From Cocos nucifera (lineage: Eukaryota; Streptophyta; Magnoliopsida; Arecales; Arecaceae), in NCBI GenBank assembly GCA_006176705.1, contig QRFJ01002311.1, positions 62,001-126,000 of the forward strand: a DNA stretch of 64,000 nucleotides. The letters are read 5' to 3'. Within the stretch, counting starts at the first letter, position 1. Every line of letters begins with the position of its first letter. The translations under genes were made by a program, and so were the position numbers. This document shows positions 32,111 through 44,255 of this stretch, piece after piece. The notes beneath the pieces were generated by a model. It ran no database searches, was not told the DNA's origin, and worked only from the letters and a program-made list of their open reading frames with translations.

Positions 32111-33584
32111 TGGCTATCCAGAAGCATAGGTGAATTGGATACTTATAAAATTATAGCCAAATTTAAAATCTAATCAATATTGTGATTCCATTTAAACTTG
32201 TTTGAGTGATTGTAATATGATCAATATATGCAGCAACAAAATCAAATTATAAATAAAATTATTTAAGAATTAAGCTAGTGCAAGGTAAGTAAGTAAACAA
32301 AACAAGAAGGAACAACAAACACATAAAATTTATAGTGGTTCAAAGCAACCCACTCCTACATCCACTTTTTAAGATTTTCTTGAAAATTTTACTATAATCC
32401 TTCCTTGATTATAGTATGTTTATTTTTCGGCCTCATAAATAAACCTAGTTGATTTTCAATAGGAGCACCAACCAAAAACTTATACTATTAGCTTTTTGTG
32501 CTTACAAACAATTCAGTTGGTTTTAACCTTGGCTTACCAATCACAGCCATATAGTAATTATTTTCTCAGACTAATAATTAACCTTGCTTGATTTTAACCT
32601 TGGCTCAACAATCAAACCAATACAACATCCAATTATGGGCTTGAACTTGGCCTTTACCCCAGGTTTCTTTTCCCTAAAAAATCTTGTAAAAAAAATAAAT
32701 TATAATTTCAGCACAAAAGAAATAGAAAATAAAAAATATTTTAAAGCATGGAGAAGGAGTTGAATGTTGATCTTTTAAAGCTTGACTTCTTTTCAATCAA
32801 TGCTTGAGAGGATGTTGGAGAAGATTATTCTTGTAAAGCTCTCAATTCTATGCACTCTATTTCTCTCTTCATTTTTTTCAATGATATTCAATAATCTTCT
32901 CTTAGTTTGAAGATTTTTTCTCTTTAATCTACTTTCTTACTTTCTTCATTGAGTCTCTAGCATTTTATATGCTTGTAAGTGACTGGAGAATGAGTTTTGA
33001 CTGTTGGAACTCTTGGAATAGCCGTTGGAAGTTATTGCAGATAAAACATTGAATTTCTAAAAAACTAGCCATTACAGTCACTAGGTCGGCTTAGTTTTTC
33101 ATTGAGTCAGCTCAGTTTCTACCAGATCGGCTGAGTTTCTAGCTGAATTGGCTCAGTACCAGTAGACTTCAAAAATTAACTTTTTATCTTTTTGTTTACT
33201 AAGATTAGATTGACTAAGTTTTATACTGAGCTGACTAAGTACTAGGTCAGCTCAGTCCTTAGCCTTCAAAAATTCTACTTCAAAAATTTTGCATACTTTT
33301 TTTGCATGAGTGGCATTTTATTTTCAACTTTTAAGGAGTTTTTCTATCTTAATTTGTATGATCTTTTCCACTATTAGGGCTTCTAAAAACTTTTTGTCTG
33401 AGTTTTATTTGAGCATTTAAAATCATTTTTTTCTTCAACTTTTCTTCTTTTAAGAAGATTTCTTCTATGAATAATTTTTTCATTTCAAGTACTTGAAAAA
33501 TCCTATATAAATTCTTGAAATACATGATTAGTATGATTTATACTCGATATTTTGAAATCATCAAAATCAATCTTAGGGTCAATA
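32111..33584 (-). repeat. Solo LTR of a SIRE-like Copia family
   Basis: On the minus strand it runs from TATTGACCCTAAGATTGATT (33584) down to CTTCTGGATAGCCA (32111). Words shared with the LTRs at 42725 and 48181 include GTGGTTC.GAGCAA-like and TCCTACRTCCACTT blocks, the GAAATACATGATTAGTA block and the TGATTTTGATGATTTCAAAA start region. No internal sequence follows and no target duplication is apparent. It is diverged from the other two. Confidence 0.65.
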
Positions 33585-34110
33585 ATTAGACTCTAAATTA
33601 AGTCTTGCTTAGATAGTAAAATTAAATTATCTTTAAATTAAGTAAAGAATAATTAAATTTAATCTAATTTAAATTAATTAAAAAAATAATTTTTAATTTA
33701 GATTTAATTCGAATCCAATTCGAATCGATATGACTTCAATTTGGAATCCTGTCAAACTAAATTTAATTAAACTTTAAATCCAAGTCCTATTCAAATTGTA
33801 AAACTCAATTATCCTCAAATTAAATCAAGCCTAATTAAATTTAATTGATTTAAATCTATTTAAAAAAAATAATTTTTAATTTAGGCTCAATTTAAATCCA
33901 ATTCGAACCAATCGAATTCAATTCAAAATCCCATCAAATTTAATTCAATTAGGCTTTGAATCCAAATCCTACTTGAAATATTAAAATCTAATTAGCCTTA
34001 AATTAAATCAAGCCCAATTAAATTAATCTAATTTGAATTAATTAGGATTTGATCCATAAATTAATTAAATCTAAAAATTTAATAAAATTTAATATTCATT
34101 TTTCACAACT
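33585..34110. repeat. AT-rich tandem repeat, about 182-bp period
   Basis: AATTAAATTTAATCTAATTT with a following AATAATTTTTAATTTAG recurs at about 33651, 33832 and 34015 (about 2.4 units). Between them lies a conserved part (ATTCGAATCCAATTCGAA, AATCC.ATCAAA.TTAATT). Non-coding. Confidence 0.7.
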
Positions 34111-34422
34111 CAAAAGATAATCTAGAAGAAAAATATAATATAAAAAATTATGATTACTAGTGATGGCTTCAGCGATGGAGTTCTTGACACTACTAATAAT
34201 TTAAAAAATATTATTTTAATTTTTTAAAAAAATTAATATTATTATGACTGTGGGTTAGTATTAGTAATGAAAACTGTCATCACTAAAATCCTAACACAAA
34301 AAATATGATTTTGTCGATGGTATCACCAATAGTGAACTTGCTATCAGTAATAGTCCTCCTCATTGTTGTCGAATGGAAAAAACTTTTGAGAGAAAAATTT
34401 TTTTGCACATTCTCCGCTCCTC

Positions 34423-34930
34423 GTGCATCCTTCTCGACATTCCCCACTTCCCACACGTCCTCCTTCCCAACATCCCAACCTCGTTAGCATCTCCTATGCT
34501 GTGACCCTAAGCCCAGCGCGCTGTCATGGCCCCTCCTTGCTCAAGCTCGCTATTGCTCCTCCACGGCCACCCCAAGCCCACTGCCCCGACCCTACTACCC
34601 CAGCCTCACCTCCCTTGTGGCCATTGCAACCCCACCAGTGCCTCCTACTCTATGGCCCCAAACCAGTAGCCCCTGCCCTGCCTCTCCCATGGCCACTCCA
34701 ACCTCATCGATGCCTCTTACAGCATGGCCCCAAGCCCACCACCCCGGCCCCACCTCTCCCATGCCACCCCGACCCCGCCAATGCCTCCTATGTTGTAGCC
34801 CCAAGCCCGCCACCCTGGTCTCGCCTCTTCTGTGGCCGCCCCAATCTTGCCAGTGTCTCCTAGGTAGCAGTCCTAGAGCCTGCTGCCCTTGGCCTGCCAG
34901 CCTCCATGTGGCCTCATCCCTGTCGGCCTA
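34423..34930 (+). repeat. GC-rich minisatellite, about 71-bp period
   Basis: Units start CCTCCTA..CTATGGCCCCAA at about 34641, 34713, 34784 and 34855 (spacing 72, 71, 71), with one or two looser units before. Each unit reads CCCACCACCCCGGCC and CCTCTCCCATGGCCACC. All three frames stay open because the block is C-rich, so the proline/alanine-rich frames at 34423-34931 are not evidence of a gene. It stands out sharply from AT-rich surroundings. Confidence 0.85.
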
Positions 34931-34989
34931 ATCGTGTGGCCCCTATCCCACCATCCCCAGCCCATAGCCCCGATCTTACAGCCCCATCC

Positions 34990-35281
34990 CAACCATTGTG
35001 AGTATAAGCAACAGCATTAACGATCGCTAATATTATCTAGTATTAGTAACGACATTAGCGATGACTAGTGCCATCACTAAAATTTAATTAAATATTTATT
35101 TAATTAATTAGTTATATAGTTAATTAATTAATTTGATGCATGGGATTTGGGTCTCGACATGCAACATGATCAGATCAAGAGAAGGTGTTAGGCAGCATTG
35201 CAAATATAGGATCGGGGCATGTCCTGTGTGCCCGGCCTTGGGTTATAGCTAGCATCCAAGGCATCTTGCCCTCACGTCCAT
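34990..35281. repeat. CACTA subterminal repeats and short unique stretch
   Basis: GCATTAACGATCGCTAATAT, GTAACGACATTAGCGATGAC and TAGTGCCATCACTAAAATTT are the same kind of repeats as at the right end (52860-53312). After 35150 about 130 bp of non-repetitive sequence follow. The nested retrotransposon then starts; its target duplication TCCAT is 35277-35281. Confidence 0.65.
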
Positions 35282-37160
35282 TGATGCATGCAAATCTATC
35301 ACTATGGCAAATGCATCAGTCGATCAAGTAATAAAGTATATGAGTAGAGTATCATCCCTTAAGGATTGAAAAATAAGTACTGAAAAACTCTTTTCTAAAT
35401 TTTATTTTAAAAATTAATTTAAAAAATATAAAAAATAGAAAGAAATAAAAAATAATTCAAAAAATTTTAAGAAAATAAATAGTGTGTAATTATTAGGGTT
35501 TAATTTAAGAGCATTAGGATATTAAGGCAATCAATTTATCAACTCAATCAATACATTATTAAAGTAATTATGTAAATTAGATCAATTTTGTTTCATGTGA
35601 TGGTGGAGTCTCCTAAGATATTCACTACCATCCAGACATAGCAAAACTATCAATACTTATTAACTATTCTTTGGTCCAGGCATAGTTTAAATAAATATTG
35701 ATGCATTAATTTTTATGAAATCCTTTAATTAAAATATACGATGTCCAAAGTGCACTAAAATTACTGCATGCATAAGAACCTTAATTCGATTCAGACACAA
35801 GGTATACAAATCAAGAAGTATTGACATAGACGTACTTGGTCCATATCATCTATGTCCATCAAAATAATTAAAAGATGGTTAGTAATCTAAAAGCATTAAG
35901 AATAGATTTATATACTCCTCATGAATAAAAATTAATTCTAAAATTTAATTATACTAAATATTATATTAAAAGAATGGCTACACTTTAGCCTTAGTAAAAT
36001 AAATTTATTTCATAATAAAAAGAACAAAATAGCAAATAAAATAGAAGACATGAGAAATTTCAAATAGTAAATTGTTTGTTGCTGAATTTTGCCATCGATC
36101 GATGCTTTTGGCATGGAGAAGTTGATGAAGAAGAGCCGATGTTTGATGTGTTGAACGTCGAAAGATGAATAGAGAAGAAAGAAGGAAGAAGAAAGAAAAA
36201 GAAAAGAGCTCTCTCCTTGTTCACAAACCTCTCTCTTGATTCAAAACCCTGGCTTTTCTCTTAGATCCCCTTCCTCTATTTCTATTCTATCTAGCTCTGC
36301 TCTACTATGTTATGCCATGTTCTACTCTCCTCAGTAGCATGGTTTAAATAGGCTGAAAACACCTTCGTGAGGAATCTTGATGATATATGGATTAAAACTC
36401 CTGAAATTAGTCGAATAGAGTTCGTCTGATGCTAATAAAAAAATCTGGAACTTCTTGGCCATTAGATGGGCATTAAACAGATGAAAAATCACCTAAAAAC
36501 CATGTCTTAAACTCTCATATTAAACCAGATTCTCTTCTGACCATTAGATCAACCTGTTGATTGATTATGCACCATCAGATGGCGCTTCTGAGGACTTGGG
36601 CTATTGAATTAAAAATAGGAAAACATAGCCACCGTCAAATCTTGACCGGCTAATTCCTTAATCATCAGATCATGCCTAAATCCCAGCCATCTATCTGTGT
36701 GAACCGATCTTGAACCACGCATTGCATAGACCACGCTAATCAGAATGCTTGTTGCTCCCATAAAATACCCGAAATGCCCTTGCTTTCATGCTATTTTGGT
36801 CCACCATAGCCCGCATTATTTTCTAACATCACTGGGACGTTAGCTGGGCTGGGTTGGTTTAGGCACGTAGTTTGCGGTTAGGCCAGTTCTGCTCTGTGCC
36901 AATTTTTGGGCTGGTTTGGACTAGATTGGCTGGCTTTTTATTTTTATTTTTATTTTTTTCTTTTACCTTTGAATATTCATTCTATGGGTGATTAAAGTCT
37001 GATTTACTTCAATTTTTATTTTAAAAAACCAAAAAATCGAGCTCTTCTTATTGATGATCTTCTTTCCTACAAAATATGAATAAAACCATTAAATTTCTAA
37101 AAATAAGATAAATTATTTTATAATTTAATATTTTTATTATTATATTTATAACATTTATCA
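35282..37160 (-). repeat. 3' LTR of the minus-strand Athila-like element
   Basis: On the minus strand it starts TGATAAATGTTATAAATATA at 37160 and ends TTGCATGCATCA at 35282. The polypurine tract just outside reads AGTTGAGGGGTG (37161-37172). It matches 40833-42697 along its whole length, with scattered differences. Confidence 0.85.
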
Positions 37161-38330
37161 CACCCCTCAACTTACTCATTGCTAGTTCCTTAGCAATGCA
37201 TTAATTAATATTAATTAATTATTATATTCTAATAAGATCCTCCTTCATAAAAATACGTCTAGGGTTAAAGGTCTAAAAGTTTAGAAAGTACCATAAATTA
37301 AGTATTGAGTTTCAGAAGTAAATTTTATAGTCGGTATAATCAAAAGCTTCCTTAAAGTACATCTAAAGATTTACAGTACTTGTATTTGTGATAACTAACT
37401 TAGCATTTTGGTGCTAAGTTAAAGGACAAATGTATCTTCTCTTATCACCAATTTTGATTAATTTTTTATGTACTTCCAAGTTAAGTTAATGAACTAAGAT
37501 AGCTTTCACACTGCCTTCCCTTTTTTTTTCCTTTTTTTTTTTATGTTGAGCATCATGGCCTTTCCTCCATCATTTGATGTGAACCTCCATGCTTGACCTA
37601 GGTGCAAACATCCAATTACTAAGCTTTGAGCAATCTGCATATATTCTATATTTTGTACTTTTATTTTAGGTAGGTAACTCTTTCATTAAATTTAAGTTTC
37701 TTTTAATTGGCATATATATTGATCACCAATTTTTAGTGATAATTAAAATTTTAGTTGGCTTCAAAATCAACATCTACTTTGCTTTGTTAGTGTGCATGTA
37801 CAATTAGAAGTGTTAATAATTTTTAGATGACCTAAGTAGGCTACTAAAAAGTCTGACTAACTAGTCTACTTCTTTAACTCGCTACAGTCATTTGCAAATA
37901 TTTTCTAACTTTTTTACTTCTCCTAGCCTATCTTGCTTAAGATTTTCTTTCTTGACATATGGTTTATTTATTTTTTATTTTAAATTTTAAATTATTTAAA
38001 TTTAATTTTTTAAAATTTTAAAATATATATTTTTAATAATTTTTTTCTATCGCTAATTTAATCGATATTATCTTAATGGAAAAAGAAAAATAAAGGGTAC
38101 AATAAGGGATAGAAAAGAATGCACCTGATTCAATGTATTATTAGTTCAACATGGGTCTTTGAAGCTTTTGGAAACTAGTTTGAGCGCCTATTCATTTATC
38201 CCTGCAAAAATAAAAACACACACCAAAGCAATAAAAGAGCAACAAGAAACTATGAAAAAATAAATGAAAAGACTCAAACAAAAAGAAAAAGATATAACCT
38301 ATCTAGTAGTTTGGATTTATAGTCTTCAGC
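37161..38330 (-). other. Non-coding 3' region of the Athila-like element
   Basis: This stretch between protease and the polypurine tract has no pol domain in any frame. It shares words with 58300-59190 of the plus-strand copy (AGTAGGCTACTAAAAAG-type against CAGCCTACTTAGGTCATTAA on the opposite strand, and the ATTGCACATGCACACTAACA block). It is conserved non-coding sequence of the family. Confidence 0.7.
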
Positions 38331-38339
38331 TTGACTTTC

Positions 38340-39100
38340 ATTGGGCTTTAAGCTGGATCAATCCAGTGCCACTTCAATAGGTATACTTTCATTATCAGTC
38401 GAATCCTCTTTTGATTGGATAATGCATGCCTCAATAGAGTTCTCAAACTTATTTTCTAAAGAATATTCATGTATTAATATGTCAATATCATCAATTCGAA
38501 AATAAGTTTGATTATCATTAATCCATAAAAACATTAAAAGTAACTTGTTCTTCTTGGACTCTAAGAATTAATTTTTCTCATTAAACATCTATTAAATCTC
38601 CTCTAGTAGCTAAAAAGGATCTCTCTAAAATAAGAGGTACATTATAATCTTCTTCCATATCAAGAATAATAAAATCAATAGAAAAAATAAATTTATTTAT
38701 CTTTACCAAGACATCCTCTATTATACCTCTTGGATACTTAATGGATCTATCTGCTAGTTGAAGAGTGAATGTGGTAGGCTTTGGTTCTCCAAGTTCTACC
38801 TTTTCTGAAAATAGAAAAAGGCATAAGATTAATACTTGCTCCTAAATCACATAGAACTTTGTCAAAACTATAATCACCAATAATACAAGGGATGGTGAAA
38901 CTCTTTGAATCTTTTAACTTCTATGGTAATTTGGTTTGAAGTATTGCTGAGCATTCTTCATTTAAATTTACCATCTCATGCTCCTTCAGCTTCTTCTTAT
39001 TGATTAAAATTTTTTTAAGAAACTTAGTATATCTGGGCATCTGAGTAATAGCATCTACAAAAGAAATATTAATATATAAATTTTTTAAAATTTCTTAAAA
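38340..39100 (-). pseudogene. Aspartic protease remnant, Athila-like
   Basis: Minus-strand fragments give GDYSFDKVLCDLGASINLMP (active-site variant DLGA, codons near 38849-38829) and FSIFRK, then a frameshift before the ADRSIKYPRGI-like block and a degraded 'LILERSFLATR' block. The DLGA form in place of D-S/T-G is usual for Athila proteases. Frameshifts and stops inactivate it. Confidence 0.75.
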
Positions 39101-39589
39101 ATTTGAGAATTTCTTATTTAGATGCTGTATTTATCTCTCTGAGAATGGTAGTGGCAGCTCATATGACTTCACATTTAGATCAATAAATTTTATAACTGGG
39201 GATCATCCATCTGCTGGTTATTTTGGTGACTGACGAACTTTGGTTAGTTATTTTATAGTTTTTTCTTCAATCTCTTCCTTTTAATGTGGCTCTTCTAGCA
39301 CTTTACCACTTCTTAATATGATAGCATTAATTTTCTCCCTTGGATTGGTCTACATATTGCTAGGCAAGGATCCTTATTATCTTCCAGAGATTATCTTAAC
39401 CATTTAACCCACTTGCATCTCCAAGTTCCGAATCGCTGCTACTTAGTTCTGCCTAAGCTTGGTTTCCAAATTTTGTATGGCTGCTTCTTGATTTTACATA
39501 AATTTTATCTCTAAATTTTTCATAGCAGCTTCTTGGTTCTGCATGAATTTAATCATCAGCTTCTTTTCGGATACTTGAATCCCTAGGGT

Positions 39590-40730
39590 AGCTGTTGTGT
39601 TGCATTTTGATTACTCCAGGAGAAATTTGGATGCTACCTCCACCCTTGATTATATATGTTGGAATAAGGATTGTTTTACTATGGTCTAAAAAAATTATGA
39701 ACATACTTAGCTGTATTAGAAGCTTTAGTAAAAGGATTACCTATCTAGCAATCACTTGTATCATGTCCTCTACATAACTCATAAGTAATGCTCTATACAT
39801 GTATAGTTGCTCCCTTCATATTGTTGACTTTGGATCTAGGGGCCGCAATCTTAGCTAATAAGGTTGGAATGCAATCTACTTCCTGTGTAACTGTTGGTCT
39901 TCTCAGTATCATGCGATCTGTTTGCCACTGATAGCTATTTGGTGCCATTTCATCAATCAGGTCAAAGGCTTCCTCCTTCATTTTGTGGTTAGTGGTACCT
40001 CCTACTGCCACATCAATCATAGAATAATTAGTAGAAGATAAATCATTATAAAATATTTGTACTTGAAGCCAAATGGATAACTAATGGTGGACATCTCCTT
40101 AATAATTTCTTAAAATGCTTCCAAGCCTCATACAATGATTCCATCTCCATCTGCATAAAAGAAGTAATATCATTATGTATCTTTGCAGTCTTGGAAGGTG
40201 AAAAGTACATGGCCAAGATTTTCTAATCTAGGGAATCCCAAGTAATAATAGAACCTATAGGAAGACAATGAAGCCAATTTTTAGCTTTGTCATGTAAATA
40301 AAAAGAAAATAATCTTAATCTAATGGCATCATCTAATATCCTATTAATTTTAAAAGTATCACAAAGTTTAACAAAATTAGAAATATGGGCATTTGGATCA
40401 TCTTGAACATATTCACTAAATTGAATAGTTGCTTGAATCATCTGGATCATTGCTGGTTTTATTTCAAAGTTGTTTGCTCGTACAGGCGATCTCCTGATAC
40501 TCGAAGCTATGTTGGCTACTAATGGTGTGATGTAATCATTTAACAGATGATGTGCTGTTCGAATAGCTTCTTGCCATCCTGTCTACCATATCTAATCCCA
40601 AATTGATGTCGTCAAGATCTTTGGTTGCCATGTTTCTTTCTTGATTTAATCTTTGGATTGTCCTCTCTATTTCTGGATAAAGAGGTACTAAGTCACTATG
40701 TCTAACACGTGTCATGTATTGAACATGCAC
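39590..40730 (-). pseudogene. Gag remnant, Athila-like
   Basis: From 40730 on the minus strand: MHVQYMTRVRHSDLVPLYPE, RNMATKDLDDINLGLDMVD, then FSEYVQDDPNAHISNFVKLC, DTFKINRILDDAIRLRLFSF, KNWLHCLPIGSIITWDSLD, and EEAFDLIDEMAPNSYQWQTD. These blocks fit Athila-type gag (DPNAHxxNFxxxCDTFK; AIRLRLFxFxLxxKAKxWL). Several frame changes separate them. A CxxCxxxH zinc knuckle is no longer clear in this copy (compare 56684-56722). Confidence 0.8.
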
Positions 40731-40832
40731 CTAGAAATAAAATTAAAATTAAAATTAAAATTCTAAAGTAAAGCAACGATCAAAATTTTAATATTATTTT
40801 TGGTATAATTTTCAGCAGTGGTGCCAAAAACT

Positions 40833-42697
40833 TGATGCATGCAAATCTATCGCTATGATAAGTGCACCAGCTAATCAAGTAATAAAGTGTATGAGTAGAG
40901 TATCATCCCTTGAGGATTGAAAAATAAGTACTAAAAAACTCTTTCCTAAACTTTATTTAGAAAATTAATTTAGAAAAATAGAAAAAAATTAAAAAAATTA
41001 AGAAAATAAATAGGTTGTAATTATTAGGATTGAATTCAAGAGTAGTAGGATACTAAGATAATTGGTTCACAACTCAATCAATACAATATTCAAGTAATTA
41101 TGTAAATTAGGCTAATTTTATTTCATGTGATGGTGGAGTCTTCTAAGATATTCACTACCCTTTGATCCAGGTATAGCCAAACTATCAATACTTATTAACT
41201 ATCCTTTAGTTTAGGTATAATTTAAATAAATATTAATATATTAATTTTTATGAAACCCTCTAATTAAAATATGTTATGTCTAAAGCACACTAAAATTACC
41301 GCATATATAAGAACCTTAATTTGATTCAGATACAAGGTATATAAATCAAAAGGCATTGACATAGACGTACTTGATCCGTATTATCTATGTCCATCAAAAT
41401 GATTAGAAGATGGCCAGTAATCTAAAAATATTAAGAATAGATTTATATACTTCTCGTGAACAAAAATTAATTCTAAAATTTAATTATACTGAATATTATA
41501 TTAAAAGAGTGGCTACACCTTAGTCTTAGTAAAATAAATTTAATTCATGATAAAAAGAATAAAAATAGTAAATAAAATAAAAGACATGAGAAATTTCAAG
41601 TAGTAGACTGCTTGTTACTGAATGTTGTCATCAATCATTACTCTTGGTATAGAGAAGTTGATGAAGAAGAGCCACTGCTTCATGTGCTGAACGTCAGAAG
41701 ATGAATAGAGAAAAAAGAAGAAAGAAGAAAGGAAAAGAACAGAGCTATCTCTTTGTTCACAAACCTCTCTCTTGATTCAAAACCTTGGCTTTTCTCTTAG
41801 ATCCCCCCTCCTCTATTTCTATTCTACCTAGCTCTGCTCTGCTATGTTATGCTATGTTCTGCTCTCCTCGATAGTAGAGTTTAAATAGGCTGAAACGACT
41901 TTTGTGAGGAATCTTGGTTAGATATGGATTAAAACTCCTAAAATTAGTCAAGTAGAGTTGGTTTGATACTGATAAAAGAATCTAGAACTTCTTGACCATT
42001 AGATGGGCATCAAAATGAATGAAAAATCAGCTAAAAACCATGTCTTAAACTCCCAAATCAAACCAGATTCTCTTCTGACTGTTGGATCAACATATTGATT
42101 GATTATGCATCGTCGGATGGCGCTTCTGAGGACCTAGACTATTGAATTAAAATAGGAAACCATAGCCACCGCCAGATCATGACCGGCTGCTTCCTTAGCC
42201 GTCAGATCATGCCTAAATCCTAGTCGTCTGCCTATGTGAACTGATCTTGAACTGCACTTTGCATAGACTGTGCCAATCAGAATGCTTGCTGCTGCCATAA
42301 AATACCCAAAATGCCCCTCCCTTCGTGCTATTTTGGTCCACTATAGCCCGCATTATTTTCTAACATCACTGGGACGTCAGCTAGGCCGGGTTGGTTCAGG
42401 GGCACAGTTTGGGATTAGGCTGGTTCTGCTCTAAGTCGATTTTTAGGCTAGTTTGGACTAGACCAGCGGGCTTTTAATTATTTTTATTTTTATTTTTTCT
42501 TTTACCTTTGAATGTTCATTTCATGGACGATTGAATTTCGATTTACTTCAAATTCTTTTCTTCTAAACTAGAAGATTGAGCTCTTCTTATTGACGATCTT
42601 CTTTTCTGCAAAATATGAATCAAAACATCAATTTCTTAAAAATAAAATAAATTATTTATAAATTAATACTTTATTATTATATTTATAATACTTATCA
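40833..42697 (-). repeat. 5' LTR of the minus-strand Athila-like element
   Basis: It starts TGATAAGTATTATAAATATA at 42697 and ends TTGCATGCATCA at 40833 (minus strand). Directly after it, AGTTTTTGGCACCACTGCTG (40832-40813) is a decayed form of the primer-binding site seen intact at 55632. Confidence 0.85.
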
Positions 42698-42724
42698 TCC
42701 ATTACAATTCAAACTCTTTAATCA

Positions 42725-44235
42725 TATTTCCTAGAGGTAGTAATTCAAGGGGGGTGAATTAGATTCTTATAAAATTTTAGTCAAATTTAAAATCTCTAAA
42801 TAAGTATGTGCTCCAAATTAAACTAACTAGAATATTTATGATGAATATGCAATGTACAGCAGCAAAATTAAAAGCAATGAGATAATACAAGTATGTAAAA
42901 TAAATAAGTAAAGCAAGAAAGTAAATTAGGCAATCACACCACAAAGACAAAGAGATTTATAGTGGTTTGGAGTAATCCGCTCCTACGTTCACTCTCCAAG
43001 CTTTTCTTGAGAATTTTACTATAATCTATCTTTGATTACAATATGTTTGTTTTCTCGGACTCACAAACAAACCCAATTGGATTACCCAGGAGCACCAACC
43101 AAAATCTTATACCATTAGTTTTTCGGGTTCACTAACAATCCAATTGATTTTTCAGGCTCACCAACCAAAATCTATAAGATCTAATTCCGAGCTTGGACAA
43201 ACCTAATCCCCAAGTTTCTTTCCTCCAAAGAAACTTGTAAATAAAATAAAAATACAAAAATAAAAGTTTCAGCTCAAAATGAAAATAGAGTTTAAACTCT
43301 TTAAATCCTGAAGAAGAAACTGAAGGATTTCTCTTTTGATGCTTCACTTCTCTTTATATGATGCTTGAGAGGTTGTGCTAGATATTAGAGAAGATATCTC
43401 TTGTAAGCCCTCTGATTTCACTACATGGTTCCTCTCTTTTCTCTCTTCTTTTGATGTATAACGAAGCTCACTTAAATCTGAAAATGATTTCTCTCTTAAT
43501 CCCACTTAATCTTGCTTCCAATCGATTCTCCATCTTTAAATACTCTTGAAGATGGTTGGAGACTGAGCTCTAGCCATTGAAAGTTCTGAAATAGCCATTG
43601 GAGATAAAAATTAGCTGTTGAAAAGATTGCAGAAACTAGTCGTTAAAGGCTATCAAACTTCATCGAGCTGGCTCGGATTTGGCTTAGAGCTGGCTTGATT
43701 CTGTCTAGAGCTAGCTCGAACTGCAGAATCAAAAAAATTAGTTTTTTTATCATCCTGAGAGAGCTGGCTCGGATTCAAATCAAACTGGCTCGAACAGCAG
43801 AATAGAAAAATATCTTTTCTGCCATCCTGAGAGAGCTAGCTTGGATCAAAATAGAGCTAGCTCGGCTATATGCCAAATCAAAGTATCAATCCTATTTCAT
43901 GCCAGAACTTGCTCTATTCTTGGGTAGGTCAGCTCTAAACTTTTCAACTTTATTTTTCTTCATTATTTAACCTTCTAAACTTGAATTTCTTAAATCTAAA
44001 TCTTTTAAATAATATTTATTTCTTCCTCTTTCATTTTTTTTTATGATGAGTCATCCAAATTTATGAAACCTTCTTATTTTAAGTGCTTTGGCTTGACATC
44101 TTGAGAGCATTTCTTCCAAAGATAATTTCTTCAGTGTGAGCATTTGAAAAAATCTACATTCAATCTTGAAATACATGATTAGTAATATTTTTACTCAATA
44201 TTTTGTGATCATCAAATTCAATCATAGAGTCAACA
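42725..44235 (-). repeat. 3' LTR of the SIRE-like element
   Basis: On the minus strand it begins TGTTGACTCTATGATTGAAT at 44235. The end near 42725 is mutated (AGGAAATA where the 5' LTR ends GGACAACA). It contains a block of GAGCTGGCTC/GAGCTAGCTC repeats around 43670-43880, also present at 49110-49300. Confidence 0.8.
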
Positions 44236-44255
44236 ATCTCTCTCTTTTTGATGAT

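Larger units (their letters stand above)
35282..42697 (-). mobile_element. Athila-like Gypsy element with gag and protease only, minus strand
   Basis: LTRs at 35282-37160 and 40833-42697 are flanked by the perfect target duplication TCCAT (35277-35281 and 42698-42702). Reading on the minus strand: 5' LTR, primer-binding-site remnant, gag, aspartic protease, about 1.2 kb non-coding, polypurine tract, 3' LTR. No reverse transcriptase, RNase H or integrase is present. The same architecture recurs at 53798-61011, so this is the family's structure, not a single deletion. It inserted into the CACTA element. Confidence 0.88.

Noticed and set aside
34423..34863. 146-codon proline/alanine-rich frame
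   Set aside because: It is a translation of the 71-bp GC-rich minisatellite. Other frames and the opposite strand are equally open.
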